Source: Latrodectus hesperus (Eukaryota > Arthropoda > Arachnida > Araneae > Theridiidae). From it: DNA of 64,000 bases. The notes under the pieces are model-generated. The model ran no database searches, was not told the origin of the DNA, and saw only the letters and a list, made by a program, of their open reading frames with translations. Both the position numbers and the translations under genes were made by a program. Positions 1-14,287 of the stretch are shown piece after piece. The DNA lies in the NCBI GenBank assembly GCA_037975125.1, contig CM075862.1:46589020-46653019 (forward strand), read 5' to 3'. Within the stretch, counting starts at the first letter, position 1, and every line of letters begins with the position of its first letter.

Positions 1-94
1 ATTTGTGTTTTGTGTAATTAAGTCTATTTTTTTAACAGTGTAATTCATTATTGACGAAAGTCTAGGAAGCTTTAAGTGCAGTGCGTCCAAAGGA

Positions 95-402
95 AGTTTT
101 TAGTTGTTGTTACACCAGCATACTTTCTTGTACCTAGCCCACAGTTGGGCTCCACCAGTTAGATGGAAGCAGCTGGGTAAACGTTATATCTATAGTTTAA
201 AATAAATCTGGGACCAAGTATATGTCTCCTGATACTTAACCAGGCACTCCAGAGGTATTATTTCACTCAAAGGACATTAAGATCGCGATCTACTGAACAT
301 GCCCCAGCCATCTTTAGTGATCACAGGGGAGCTTCACTTAAACAGGGATTCGAACTCACCATCTTCCAACGATGCTCTAACCAACCAGGCACCGAGGTCC
401 GA
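95..402 (-). mobile_element. tRNA-derived SINE, family B, copy 1
   Basis: Read on the minus strand, the right end (near 402) has a tRNA-like head. It contains an A-box-like TGGTTGGTTAGAGC and, about 30 bases further, a B-box-like GAGTTCGAATCC (plus strand 346-358), as in internal RNA polymerase III promoters. The body runs to a TTGTTGTTAC tail near 113-122 on the plus strand. A second copy lies at 661-985, and both share blocks such as GTTAGATGGAA and TGCCCCAGCC. It is not an intact tRNA gene because no cloverleaf closes. No convincing target-site duplication was seen. Identification as a SINE is firm; the exact ends are approximate. Confidence 0.75.
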
Positions 403-660
403 AAATCAGTTTTGAGTCGTCAAAGAAGTGCAATAGCCAGATAAATAGAGACTTTGGAAAATAGTAATAATATTGGATGAAAGGAAATTCTGTAAAATAT
501 TTCAAAAACGCTTGATTTCATTAAGTTAGTGTAGGAGGAATTAAAATAATTTATATAATTAAAATTTGAATTATTGCAATTAATTGTATCATCATATGAT
601 ATTTTCTCACATAAGCAATGCCTCATGCATCTATCTCTCCTTGAGCTATATATTTTATCG
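403..660. other. AT-rich spacer, nothing recognised
   Basis: Separates two SINE copies. The only open frame (420-626, minus, 68 residues) is low-complexity and resembles no family; I treat it as chance. Confidence 0.6.
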
Positions 661-985
661 CATCTTTAGTTGCTGTTATTGTTATACCAAAACATACTTC
701 CTAGTGTCTAGCCTATAGTTAGGCTCTACAAGTTAGATGGAAATAGCCGGGTGGTCTTCATAATTTAAAAATAGGAATCCAATAGAGAAGATCCCCAGTA
801 CATGGTTTGCCACCCTTAGAGCTATAATTTCACTTAGATAACATTGCGACAACAACCAATTGTTTGTGCCCCAGCCTCTTTTAACACGACAGATTTTAGG
901 TTAAGCCCGGATTCAAACCCACTACCTTCCAATAATAAGTATGGCCCTCTGATCAATCAGGCTACAGTAGCTCTATACATCTTTA
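661..985 (-). mobile_element. tRNA-derived SINE, family B, copy 2
   Basis: Same family and orientation as the copy at 95-402. Both share the TTGTT-type tail, the AGTTAGATGGAA block, GTGCCCCAGCC, and the B-box-like CGGATTCAAACCC (plus strand 909-921) close to the tRNA-like right end. The octamer CATCTTTA occurs at 661-668 and again at 978-985, bracketing the element, and looks like a short target-site duplication. Substitutions against copy 1 show that neither is recent. Two copies within 900 bp in the same orientation could be a local duplication or two independent insertions. Confidence 0.7.
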
Positions 986-1289
986 TTTAAAGGTACTTGG
1001 TTTTGCATGCTTTTTTTAATTTGAACAGAAAGAATTCATTTGTATATTACATAATTTTTGTTAGAGAAGGCCTTAAATCATTAACAGAATTCAAATAACT
1101 TAGAAACCATCGTTTATTTTTCACATGCTATTAATTTTTAAACTTAATGTTCCAACCCACACCTTAATGCATCAGAAACAGATTCCTCCATATTATTCTG
1201 TTATTACCAAGAGAATTAATGCAAATAAACATTTATTAACTTAGTCTGACGCAAATCAATGGTTTTCTCTGAAAATGTCGCATGATTAA

Positions 1290-1810
1290 AATTAATGGTA
1301 AAAACCCAAAGGAGACACACCCTATTTTATTCCTTACTTGCAAATTACCAAGTGCACAGAAAATGGATAGCCAAGCGGCAATTTTTTAGCTCTATTAGAC
1401 CGCCAAAACGAGCCATACGTGAGATATGTTCCGAATGTCTTGACGTGCGGCCCTCATTTAAACCTGAGTACTTCGCCAATAATGGCAGAGGGCTGATTTC
1501 ACGGCGAAGAGTTCCTCTCAAAAAGTATGGTGGACATATTTCAGAACAAATTGGGAAGCATTTCTCTGCAATAAATCGAACCGATCACTGTTCTCGGAAA
1601 TATGTCAGTTCTTTTTCCAATGTGGTATTAACTGTCTCAAAATATAGTTTTTACCCTTTTTAAAAAATGAACCCAAAAAAAATTGCTTCATTTGAGCAAA
1701 TTGTATTTGGTACGTAATGTTGGTGGTGCATTATCGTGATAGGCTGTGGGGAAGCTTTGCCGGTATCGCAGAGAACGTGGCTGTCGCAATGATATAGTGT
1801 AAACAATATA
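1290..1810 (+). other. GC-richer island with unrecognised 122-residue open frame
   Basis: An open frame runs 1295-1663 on the plus strand in DNA clearly less AT-rich than its surroundings. The translation is basic and of mixed composition, with a Cys pair (residues about 44-47), no membrane segment and no low-complexity run, but I do not recognise a family. The GC-richer stretch continues past the stop to about 1800 (GGCTGTGGGGAAGC region) with no obvious open frame. It could be an isolated exon, a conserved non-coding element or a decayed transposon. I saw no convincing splice sites that would settle it. Confidence 0.3.
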
Positions 1811-3126
<1,316 letters not shown>

Positions 3127-4830
3127 ATATATATATTGATGTAAATAATGACAAGAACATATATTTTTTAAAGTAATTGTTTTCTAACTTTATAATAAAC
3201 ATTTTGACTGTATTAAGGTTAAAATAGTTACACCTCCAGCTATAAAAATTAAAGTATAATATTGAATTTGTAAATAAGAGTTCTTAAATCAATAATCATA
3301 TATTACTGAAAATATTTCCATTGGTTCAAGTATTCTCTTTTACTGAACTATTACATCTCATTTGCTGCACTTTAATGGTGAAATTTTGTTTGACGTGTTG
3401 TTATCTGCCTAAATTACGCATCTAGATTAAAATCTATTCTAATGTGATCTAATTTCAAGAGGAGAAACAGAACTTGTCGCCAAATTGATGCAAATGAACC
3501 AGCCAGTGATTTTCTCTATTAGTAATAACTTACTCATTAGTCTAATCAGGTAAAGTAATGGAAATACAATTCCCCTGGATTTGTGAAACGTAATGATAAA
3601 ACACGAAGTGTTAGTTTAATTATTTGTTGTTTCAGAAACATTATTGGCAAGTGATTTGAAAAAAAAGCTAAAACTAAATAAAATGTTGTTGAATTATAAA
3701 TAAATAAAAATTTGATTTTGTTTCTACTTAAATTGTTTGTTGATATATTGATGTAAATGATTTTTTTTAATTTTCTTATTTATTTCTTTGTTTTAAATGG
3801 TTTAAATCAAATCTTAAATCACCTCTCCATAAATATATGTGACTTTATTTCGAAACGACTTTTTAGGAAATACTTTTACAATTTTGTGATTCTTTATTTC
3901 TTAATATGTGAAAATATTTAAATCGACATGATATATAAAACCACTTAAAAAGTAAATTTCTTAATTTTTATGTGTTGTTAATTTTTCTTTCATTAAATAT
4001 CGCTTTACTTCATTTTATTATATTTTTCTATTTAAAATATTGTTCAGAGGATGTTTAATGCATGAGGCAATAATTAATAGGTACTGCTAGCATGGAACGC
4101 TTTGTCAAAACCATAGACTTTTAATATTTTCAAACTTATGTTTGTTTTTCATTTGTACAGCGTTTATTCATTTTCAGTCAAATGCTTTTAAAACTGAATC
4201 AAAGTGTGATATAATTTTTACTTTTGGTTGGATTTTAATTAATAATATGCGACATGCTGGATTTATTAGGTTGATTGATTAGTTTAATGCTCTTTTCCTT
4301 TTTTTCTCGCGTGTGTTAATTAGATAGAAACCTACCATTTGAAGGGATTTTCGTACAATTTCAAACATCCATGCCGAAAGGAAGAATTGAGCTCACAAAC
4401 TGTTGAAGTAATAATCATTGCACTGTCGACTTGGCATTAATTTATGACACTGCAAGCAGATTATTGCTATTGCGCTCTTCAATAGAAGAACTACAGAATT
4501 ATCATATATTTAATATAAAAAACATCAGATGATTTTTGTTAATTGATGTTTTATTTTATATTAAATATATGTGAGCACTTTACATATAAACATACTTTCA
4601 GATAATTTTTGTAATTGGTTACAGAAGCTATTAAAATTTGAAAACCTGGTATTTAGTAGAAATAAGTAATGTCCAAATAAACAAAAGTATTTCTGGAATC
4701 CTGCAGAACACTTAATGTAATAATTATTATTGTAATAATGATATCCTTTGTTGAAAATAATTAAAACATTCAAAAATGTGACTAACAAATGAAATAGTGT
4801 CAAACTGATTCATATTACGCAATCATTTTT
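3127..4830. other. AT-rich non-coding stretch
   Basis: No recognised gene, tRNA-like box or inverted-repeat element. The minus-strand open frame at 4561-4803 is a hydrophobic, Asn-rich chance frame. Confidence 0.6.
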
Positions 4831-5460
4831 ACTATTCGCTGGAGGATTCTGAACGTGAGGCTTTAGCGCGACCATTTGTCACATTGTCTTTTACACAATG
4901 TGCACATTACAAGGGAAAAAGGATTTCTCTCTTTATCGCGTTGCTCAGAAAACAATACGCCCTCGCTGCAACTTCCTGGAAGAGATGGCGGGGCGTGGGA
5001 AAGGGAAGCCCAGAGTTTCCAAAACAAGAGCCTCACCATTCGTGATCGAAATCTTAATCCATGGGTTCTTGAGGAATCACGCTGGCCGGCTCCATTACAT
5101 CAAATTGCCACGAGGGCTGTAATTGACTTGACAACGCTCGGTCACGACAATCGAACATTAGAGGTGTTGGCCGATGTGATTTGAATATTCGGTAGTGGCC
5201 ACTTCACCCCTCCACCCCCTCTTTCTGTCACCGGGCAATTGGGGTAATATCGATGCCCTGAATGCGATTGGGGAAGAGGTTGCCCGCAGGCGACGCGCTG
5301 TTGCGTGGTGTGAACACGAGGGTAATTTGACCACTAGTGAGCTATAATGCAGTAAGATATTACGATTTGAGGCCTAATTGGAGATCTTCGGGTGCATTGG
5401 AAGGGATGTTAGCTGGTACTCCATACCCCTCTTCAATCTAGAGTGGGTTTCGCTGGGAGA
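4831..5460. other. GC-rich island, candidate conserved non-coding element or exon
   Basis: The most GC-rich segment of the first 16 kb, with sharp edges against AT-rich flanks. It contains several CpG-bearing runs such as CAGGCGACGCGCTGTTGCG (about 5287-5305) and a pyrimidine tract ACCCCTCCACCCCCTC. Two overlapping plus-strand open frames (4876-5184 and 4898-5122) cross it; neither matches a family I recognise. GC content, CpG retention and mixed-frame openness are compatible with a regulatory element or a lone exon. The right part grades into a ~240-bp tandem repeat starting near 5375. Confidence 0.4.
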
Positions 5461-5990
5461 CTATCAAATTTCATTTAGAATTTACTTCAATTCTATTAAA
5501 GTTAATAACAGTAAAATTAATATTACTAAATAGGAATTACTTAGATTTCTCTGCTAAGAAGGTCATGAGAAAATACTACAAATTTGTATTGATTTTTAAT
5601 TTTATGTCTTAATAGAAAATCTTCGGGTGTGTTGGAAGAATTGCTACTCCGTGCTTTATATCAATCTGCAGTGTGAGAGTGGGAGGTTATCTAATTTCAT
5701 TTAAAACGTTTACTTAAATTTTCAATTGAAACATTTACTTAAATTGTATTAAAGTTAATAACGGGAAAGTTACTGATACTAAATAAGAATTACAGACTTC
5801 TCTCTTAAGAAGGTTAGCAGCAAACTACAAAACACATCACAATTTCACTTATAAATTTACTTAAATTCTACTAAAGCTAATAATAATAAAGTTAATAACA
5901 ATACATAAAATTCACAAATTTCTTTTTTAAAAAGTTATGGACTAATGACTAGTTACTTATATTGATTTGTAATTTTATGTACAATAAAAT
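5375..5990 (+). repeat. Diverged tandem repeat, ~240-bp unit, about 2.5 units
   Basis: Unit 1 has ATCTTCGGGTG at 5384 and unit 2 repeats it at 5619, 235 bp apart. TATTAAAGTTAATAAC recurs near 5495 and 5747, and a diverged form near 5866. Blocks CTAAATA-GAATTAC and TTCTCT-TAAGAAGGT also recur. The first unit is partly embedded in the GC-rich island while later units become steadily more AT-rich, as if the duplicates decayed without constraint. Confidence 0.8.
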
Positions 5991-6060
5991 CAAATTAAAT
6001 ATTTGCTATTTATGTAAATACTTAATTTAATTTCATTTCATTGTACATAAAATTACAAAT
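5965..6060. repeat. 96-bp foldback, 36-bp arms, 34/36 paired
   Basis: The left arm (5965-6000) begins ATTTGTAATTTTATGTACAA, and the right arm (6025-6060) is its reverse complement with two mismatches; the loop is 24 nt. The left arm overlaps the last unit of the neighbouring ~240-bp tandem repeat, so the right arm is probably an inverted copy of part of it. The size and pairing resemble a hairpin precursor or a tiny foldback element; no promoter evidence was seen. Confidence 0.85.
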
Positions 6061-7060
6061 GCAAATTTTCTTTTACAGAATTTTTTAAAATCAAATACAT
6101 TTTCAGTTGTGATGAGAGCTTGCCATTGTATATGCAGTGACATTGTGTATTGGAATGTAATACTCACAAACAAAAAAATAACGGTTAGGACATACCTAAT
6201 TTGAAAACTTTATGAAACAATTAAAACCAAAGTTAATAAAAATTAAAAAATAAAGCAAGAAATTAGTTTTGTTTTATATATGAACTAAAATCATACTTAT
6301 TTAAGTAAAAATTACAAAAACCTGTATAAAATTAAAATAACTTCATTATAGACTTAAATTTTATTTAATATTTGTGTGTGAGAAGAAGTCTTAAAAATTA
6401 AAACTTTAAAAGTTACTTAAATTAATTTTGCATATTTAGAATTCTCCCCAAGAAGTAGAATTCATGAAAATAATGAATATTTATATATATTTTTGGTATG
6501 AGTTTAAAGGTTCAAAATTATGTCTTTTTGTTTAAAATACGCTAATATTAATAATACATTAAATTATAAAACGTCCGCATATTTGGTGAAAAATAATACA
6601 TTCAATTCTAAAATTATAAGCAGTTAATACTAAGGATATTCTTACATCTTGGTTACTTTATTTGAATTCTACAAGTTTGGAGAAAGTTTTAACTATGACA
6701 AATTATCAAAGCGATTCTCTTAATAACAAATATAATACACTTAGTATTAAAATATTTTAATAATTATATAATGAGTACAATTTCAGATAAATTAGAATAT
6801 CAAGATACTTGTATTGCATATAGTTTTTACAATATGCATAAAAATTTACAATTAAATACATTTAATATCAAAGTTATTCAATAGAAGAAGTTGATTTATT
6901 TCAAATTGTTCGCTATTATTTCAGTTTGCTGTAAAATGCTTTAAGATCCTTAAATGCTCGCTACCATCTAAACGTTAGAGATTCATACGTAACACAAACA
7001 ATGTAAGTACTAAGTATTCTCAAATTGTAAAGCAGTCCCAATAAAACAATGAAGAATACA
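6061..7060. other. AT-rich non-coding stretch
   Basis: No gene or repeat family recognised. Confidence 0.6.
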
Positions 7061-7061
7061 T

Positions 7062-7300
7062 GTGAGTTCTCTATAATGAATGCTACAATGAGAATATGAC
7101 GAGTTCTCTTTTATGAATGCTACAATGAGAATATGGTGAGTTCGCTAATATTAATGAAACTATGAGAATATGATGAGTTCTCTATTATGACTGAAACAAT
7201 AAGAATATGGTGAATCCTCTATTATGAAGGAAACTATGAGAATATTGTGATTTCTCTATTTTGAATGAAACTATGAGAATATGATGAGTTCTCTATTATA
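7062..7300. repeat. 37-bp minisatellite, ~6.4 units
   Basis: The motif GAGTTCTCTAT or a close variant starts at 7064, 7101, 7138, 7175, 7212, 7249 and 7286, exactly 37 bp apart. The rest of each unit reads like ATGAATGAAACTATGAGAA. Units differ by substitutions only, with phase never lost. There are no unique spacers, so this is not a CRISPR array. Function unknown. Confidence 0.95.
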
Positions 7301-9690
7301 AATTATAATGCTTACTAAAACATATATGGTGATTTTAGGATGGTCCGGCTAACATTCCGGATTTTTCTATGAATTATTTTCTTCATTGAATTATAATTTA
7401 AAATTTTAATATGAAAATGAATCACTTTAAATCACCCTGTGTGATTAATAAGAGTAAAAATATTAACTTAAAATGATAGCAATATCATTTACTTCAAAAT
7501 TATTCAATAATATTTGAAAATGAAAACATGCAAAATGAATTTTATATATTATTATGCTTATATATAGATTTTTACTTGTTATTTTTGTAATTACTATTTC
7601 TCAAGTAATAATAATAATTTAAGGGATATTCAGTATTATATAAGAGGTATAATAATTTATTCTACGAGTTTTTTATGTTGTAATAAATTTGTATAATTTA
7701 AATAATAATAATATATAAAATTATGCATTTAATTATCAGCGTTGTCAACTTTGTAGAATAATATATTTAAAAGAGTAATGATAGCACTTTTAGGTAGCAT
7801 ATAAATTTGTTTAATTAGACGTAAGTTTCTATTATGTTTAAAATAGGCATAGTTTAACAAAATATAGTTGGCACACACAATAATTAAATAAATTTGATTT
7901 ATTAGTATCTAGTTTTATGGCATTGATACTGTGTATGTGTGTGAATCAATAGAAATTTCAATGTTATTACTTCAATTTTGCTTTTCTTATTGAAATTCTT
8001 AATACGAATAATTAGATATTTAAATTTAATAAAATTGAAATTATAGATTATATGCATTAGTTTATTCATATAGATAACATATTGTATTTTAAAAGCGGAT
8101 TCTCATGTTCTCATGTTTAGTGAGTATTAAAATTTTATTGTATTTTGATGATTAAATTCTTCAAGAGAGGCTAAAGGTCAGAGTATAAATGTTACATCTG
8201 TGTCAAAATCTACAAACTCAATCTCAAACGTAGACTGTTATCTTTTAAAATATAATTACCAATAGACCACATACTTTTCTAGTTTTCACTCTACATTAAG
8301 TGTCGTGTTGAAATATACTTGGAAATAAAATACTCAGGATTTTGTTATGATGATATTCTACCATATAATTAAAATACTGAATTAGCTTAAAATTATATTT
8401 AAAAGTAATGTATTCAGTTTAATAACAAATGAAGAATATACCCTTCTCAATATATTTAACTACAACTGTATATTTCTGTACATCTGTATTTAAAATCTAA
8501 TAATTAAAAATTGTCTCCATTTTCATATTAAGTAGAGAAAATAACTATGAAAATGTAAAAAAGGTTTTGCTTATAACTTTTTAAGAAGAAGAATGTAAAA
8601 AATTAAAAATCTTCATTTATTTCATTTTTTCATCAATATTTTTCATAAAATTATAAATTTGTACTAGTTCTTAGTACAAAATCATTATTTTAGCTCTAAA
8701 ATTAAATACAAGTTTATTCAAAGAACGTTTTTATACCTTTATTTATGAGGTATTTCAATAAATTCAAACATGAGTATACAAAGAATAATTAAAGGTCATG
8801 TACTACCCTTGGAATTTAGAATTATTTTATTTCAAAAAATATTTAAACTAAATTAACTATTAATATTTTTGATATCTTTTTAAAACTAGAATAATCTAAT
8901 CACATATAAAATAAAAATTTACAGTAATAAATGAACATGTTTTCCTCTAAGTGTCTAACAAATTAATAAATTTCTGTTTTAATGAAGCGAATATAAATTA
9001 TACATTGTTTAGAATTTGCGCTCTTCAAAACAAATTGCTGAATTGCCAAGTAAATTTAAACGAAGAAATCTCACATTTCATCGAAGATTTAAATAGATGT
9101 TTCTCTATTTTTTTTCTATCAATGAATTGTGAATGAATATAAGCATTAGAATTGCTTTTTGGTCCAAAGTTTCTTTATGGGTTAACTGTGATCTTTATTG
9201 GTAGTAAAATATGGCAACTCAAGTAATATCAGTAAAACCATATTAAATAGTTATAATTTTCTCCTATTTTAACTTTAACTCATATTGTGTTATCATAAAA
9301 TATTATTATATAGGAGAAATGCATAATATGATATCGAATCTATATCTTTGTCTTTAGTATCTTCATGTTTCAATTGATAAATCAGTCAGTCATGAAAATT
9401 TTAAATTTATCATTATAAAATATACTATGGCATGTAAGATGCGTTGCATGTTATACAGAGATAACAACTTCGTGACTGTTTCTTTGAGAGATAATTTAGG
9501 CAAAAAAATACTACGTTATCTATTATCTTTCATCAACAATTGAATTAAATTGAATTGCATCTAAAATTAATTATAGCGTCTGGTAAATTCTATTATTACT
9601 TGAAAGTTTTGAATGTACATTGCTGCACAAAGTATAAAAATATATGCTTTTCAAAAACCTATGCCATCCAATATTCATACTGAATTTAAA
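7301..9690. other. AT-rich non-coding stretch
   Basis: No recognised coding sequence. A 61-residue frame at 8951-9136 is unremarkable and treated as chance. Confidence 0.6.
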
Positions 9691-11190
<1,500 letters not shown>

Positions 11191-11196
11191 TAAATA

Positions 11197-11314
11197 ATGG
11201 AAAAACATCAATAGCTCATGATTAAATGATGAGCATGATCAATCATCAATCATTCATATGATTAAATCTACACTAACTCATAATCAATCATTATGATTAA
11301 ATATGTTTTTCCAT
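11197..11314. repeat. Inverted-repeat cluster with ATGGAAAAACAT ends
   Basis: ATGGAAAAACAT at 11197-11208 is exactly reversed at 11303-11314. Between them lie repeated ATGATTAAAT and AATCATCAATCAT words that can pair. It could be a tiny foldback element; no target duplication was seen. Confidence 0.6.
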
Positions 11315-12029
11315 TTTTAGATACGCATGAATCATTAATAAGGAAAATCACAATAAAAAATGCTTGACAGTGTTGGATGATATCTAAGTAAAACATAAGA
11401 AAGGATATCAATAAAACATTGTTCTAGAAAATCCCAAATACGACTGATCAAACTTTAATTACTTTGATTTGTATTTTGTTACAATATCAAAGGGAATGAA
11501 ATATTTTTAAATGTAATATGACAATGAACGTAATAAATTGTTTGAAAATCTAAATAAGAAAAAAAATTTCCAACAAGTAAGTTTTAATAAATGTATAATT
11601 CGATTAGATAACTTCATTTCCAATTTCTTCTATTTTGCATTTTTTTATAAATCAGAATGTTTATAAAATAATACTTTTTCAACTTGTCTCATTTAGAACA
11701 AACATAAATTTTAGTAACATGTTACATAATGGACACCATTAGAATGAAGTTTATTGATCCAATGAATATTGCTAGTGTACAAATTTATGATAGAGCTAAA
11801 AGACCAGAATGTAGCTATTATTTGGATATTCTTTTTTATTTATTTATTTTTTTGCAATTTTTATGTTTGAATTCTATTTACAAAGCAAGCAAATATTTTT
11901 TCAATAATTTTCTTTAAGAAAAACAATTATCCAGGTACTTTATTCTTATGACTTTCGACTTTTTTATATATGAAATTCATTTTGATTGGAAGGGCATGAG
12001 CAATTTTTGGACATTTCTATTTTATGTTT
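11315..12029. other. AT-rich non-coding stretch
   Basis: No recognised feature. The plus-strand frame 11729-11917 (62 residues, hydrophobic C-terminal half) is not recognisable. Confidence 0.55.
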
Positions 12030-12125
12030 TAAATTTTATAATAATAATAATAATAATTTTATAATAATTTTATAATTTTATAATAATAATTTTATAATAA
12101 TTTTATAATTTTATAATAAATTTTA
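12030..12125. repeat. Short tandem TTTTATAATAA-type repeat
   Basis: A block of about 33 bp built from AATAATAATTTTATAA words occurs twice in a row, preceded by a run of ATA triplets. Confidence 0.8.
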
Positions 12126-12710
12126 CTTTAGAATTATTACAAACTATATTTTTTGAATTTATTTATTATAGAATAAGATATACAATGATACTTAAATAAC
12201 ACTGAAATTTTGATACAACGAATATTTTTTGACTTATAAAAACCATGTATATTGAGAAAAATGCAAATATTTATAGTGTACTTCAATTTCTCAAATTTTT
12301 ACATTGAAAATCAATTTACAGAATAAGCTTTGTTCAAAATTATCCCTCTAAGAAAGTTGTTTATAAAAATGATTCATTATAATGAAATTTTGATACAACG
12401 AGTTTTCTTATAAACATCATCACTAAATGATTAGAATACAAACATTCCTTGAAAGTTTTCATCTTCAATTTTTTTACAATGTACTCCTTTTCAGGAATAA
12501 GTTATTTTTTGAGCATATACTGTATAGAAAAATATAAATTAAAATACTTCATTATATAAAGTAATTTTAATACAACGAAAAGTTTTTTTGTTATGTACAA
12601 GTCTTTTTTATTAGAAACCGAGAATGTAATTTTTTTAAAACATTTCCATTTTAAAAATTTTTATAATATAATTTTATTTGAATAATTGTCATACTTAGAG
12701 AGAAGAAAAA
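12126..12710. repeat. Diverged tandem repeat, ~180-bp unit, about 3 units
   Basis: The block GAAATTTTGATACAACGA occurs at about 12202 and 12382 (TACAAC at 12214 and 12394, exactly 180 bp apart) and as AATTTTAATACAACGA with TACAAC at 12571. Each is followed at a similar distance by a TTTTTACA-TG block and a GAATAAG block. Units are heavily diverged. The period is similar to that of the array at 52.7-53.7 kb, but I see no clear sequence identity between the two. Confidence 0.75.
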
Positions 12711-12734
12711 TATTCAGATATTTCGTTGCAATGT

Positions 12735-12905
12735 TATAAAGCTGGCAGCTTAATGACTAGAGCTCTAGTCTTTGTTACAATAGTTACTGAACTTGATTCC
12801 CACTTCGGGCTTTGATGTTCATACTGATTCAGAATCCACATTAATTTTTGTAGTCCTTAATTAATTAGAACTTGCGTGTGAAAAAAAGGTTTTGAGTGAA
12901 AAGCT
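12735..12905 (+). mobile_element. Decayed tRNA-derived SINE, family C, copy 1
   Basis: Starts with a tRNA-like GGCAGCTTAATGACTAGAGC, followed by a B-box-like AACTTGATTCCC near 12791. The downstream part shares TTAATTAG-ACT-GTGTG-AAAAAAGGTT with the segment at 17766-17925, which supports a common SINE family. No target duplication was identified. Confidence 0.5.
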
Positions 12906-14205
12906 ACCAAACTTCTTGAAAATAAGTTTATTCTCGAGTTAGGATAATTATTATTAGAGAATAAGAATTCGCGCGTGCCCACGAGTATTACTTTAGATGT
13001 TACCATTTTGAAAACATTTTTGTTTATTAAATATTCGTTTACAAAAAGATTATTTTCAATGCTTATCTTCTATAAAAAAAAACTTTATTAAATATATGAC
13101 GAATATCTTTTGGTGAATAAGTCTTTTAGATTCTACCACTTTGCAACTATTTTCATATTTATCTGAGATATTTAAAAAAAAAAAAACATTTATATATACA
13201 CAATTCACTGCCAAAAATTCATTCTCAACACATAAACATAAATGCCATTAGAAATTTAAATTGCAATCATCTATTAGAATTTTTAAAAATTTATTCCCAT
13301 TTGTAATGTATTTGCATCATTACGTTTGGAATAAAAAATTAACTTTCTACTTTGAAAACTATTCAATGAAATCAAAGTTGAATATCACTTTCTGTTTGTA
13401 TTTAAATGCAAATGTAATCTTTAAAATAAACAGCAATTTACTATGGAGAACTAAAGTTTGCGTTGATTTTCAATCAGAATTTTATTTCGAATTCTAAATA
13501 TCTCCTTTCCATCTGTATTTTTATTCTTCCTCTTGGTGTACAGGACCAAATTGTAATGAAGTCTATTTTTGTTAAAGCGATATTAGGATTCAAATTTGAT
13601 AAAACTTAGCAATTTAGTACATCCTTTCTAGAATTTATCAGCAACTCATATGCTATTGCTTCTTTGGAGCAGATAAAGTTAAGAAACTTTACTAACGACT
13701 CAATAGCATTATGAGCGAAAAGTAATAACGAGAGAGATAGTAGAGGAAAAAAAATAAATAATCGAAACGAGTTTTTCTTTCGCTTTTTTCGACACAGAAA
13801 ATGAGTTGAAATAAGTCCATTTACTTTTTTCTCCTCCATCCTCACACACACACTCTTCATTAACGTTTCAGCCTAAAATACATTTCATATAAATTGCAAA
13901 ACTGGAACAGTTTATCATCACGTTTTCGCTAAAAAGACATTATTTTGTTTTCTTATGCGAATTGAGTCTGATACTTGAAGTGAAAGTTTGAGTAAAATTG
14001 ATGACTTCCATCAAGGACTTAGAATGAATATATTTTATATTCATCAGTGTTAAATATAACAAACTACAATAAGGCAGATACTTTATAAAGTCTATTTGCT
14101 ATTATAAACACGAATTAAATCTTAGAAATTTTTACTAGTATCGTCTTGTAGGACAGAGTTTAGTTGATTAGTGATTTATTTCGTGCGAAATGATATTAAG
14201 TACGT

Positions 14206-14208
<3 letters not shown>
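12906..14208. other. AT-rich non-coding stretch
   Basis: Open frames at 13261-13497 (plus) and 13606-13860 (minus) are unrecognised and compositionally biased (the latter has Lys-rich and Leu/Ser-rich runs). Treated as chance. Confidence 0.55.

Positions 14209-14284
<76 letters not shown>
14209..14284. repeat. (AT)n microsatellite, ~76 bp
   Basis: An uninterrupted AT dinucleotide run. Confidence 0.97.

Positions 14285-14287
<3 letters not shown>

Noticed and set aside
4898..5122. Histone H2A-like start (MAGRGKGKPRVSKTRA)
   Set aside because: Only the first dozen residues resemble a histone tail; the histone fold region does not follow.
7062..7300. Possible CRISPR-like array
   Set aside because: The 37-bp units are contiguous with no unique spacers, and the genome is eukaryotic.
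13606..13860. 84-residue minus-strand frame with a hydrophobic stretch
   Set aside because: Low-complexity Lys and Leu/Ser runs from purine-rich DNA; no family and no supporting signals.
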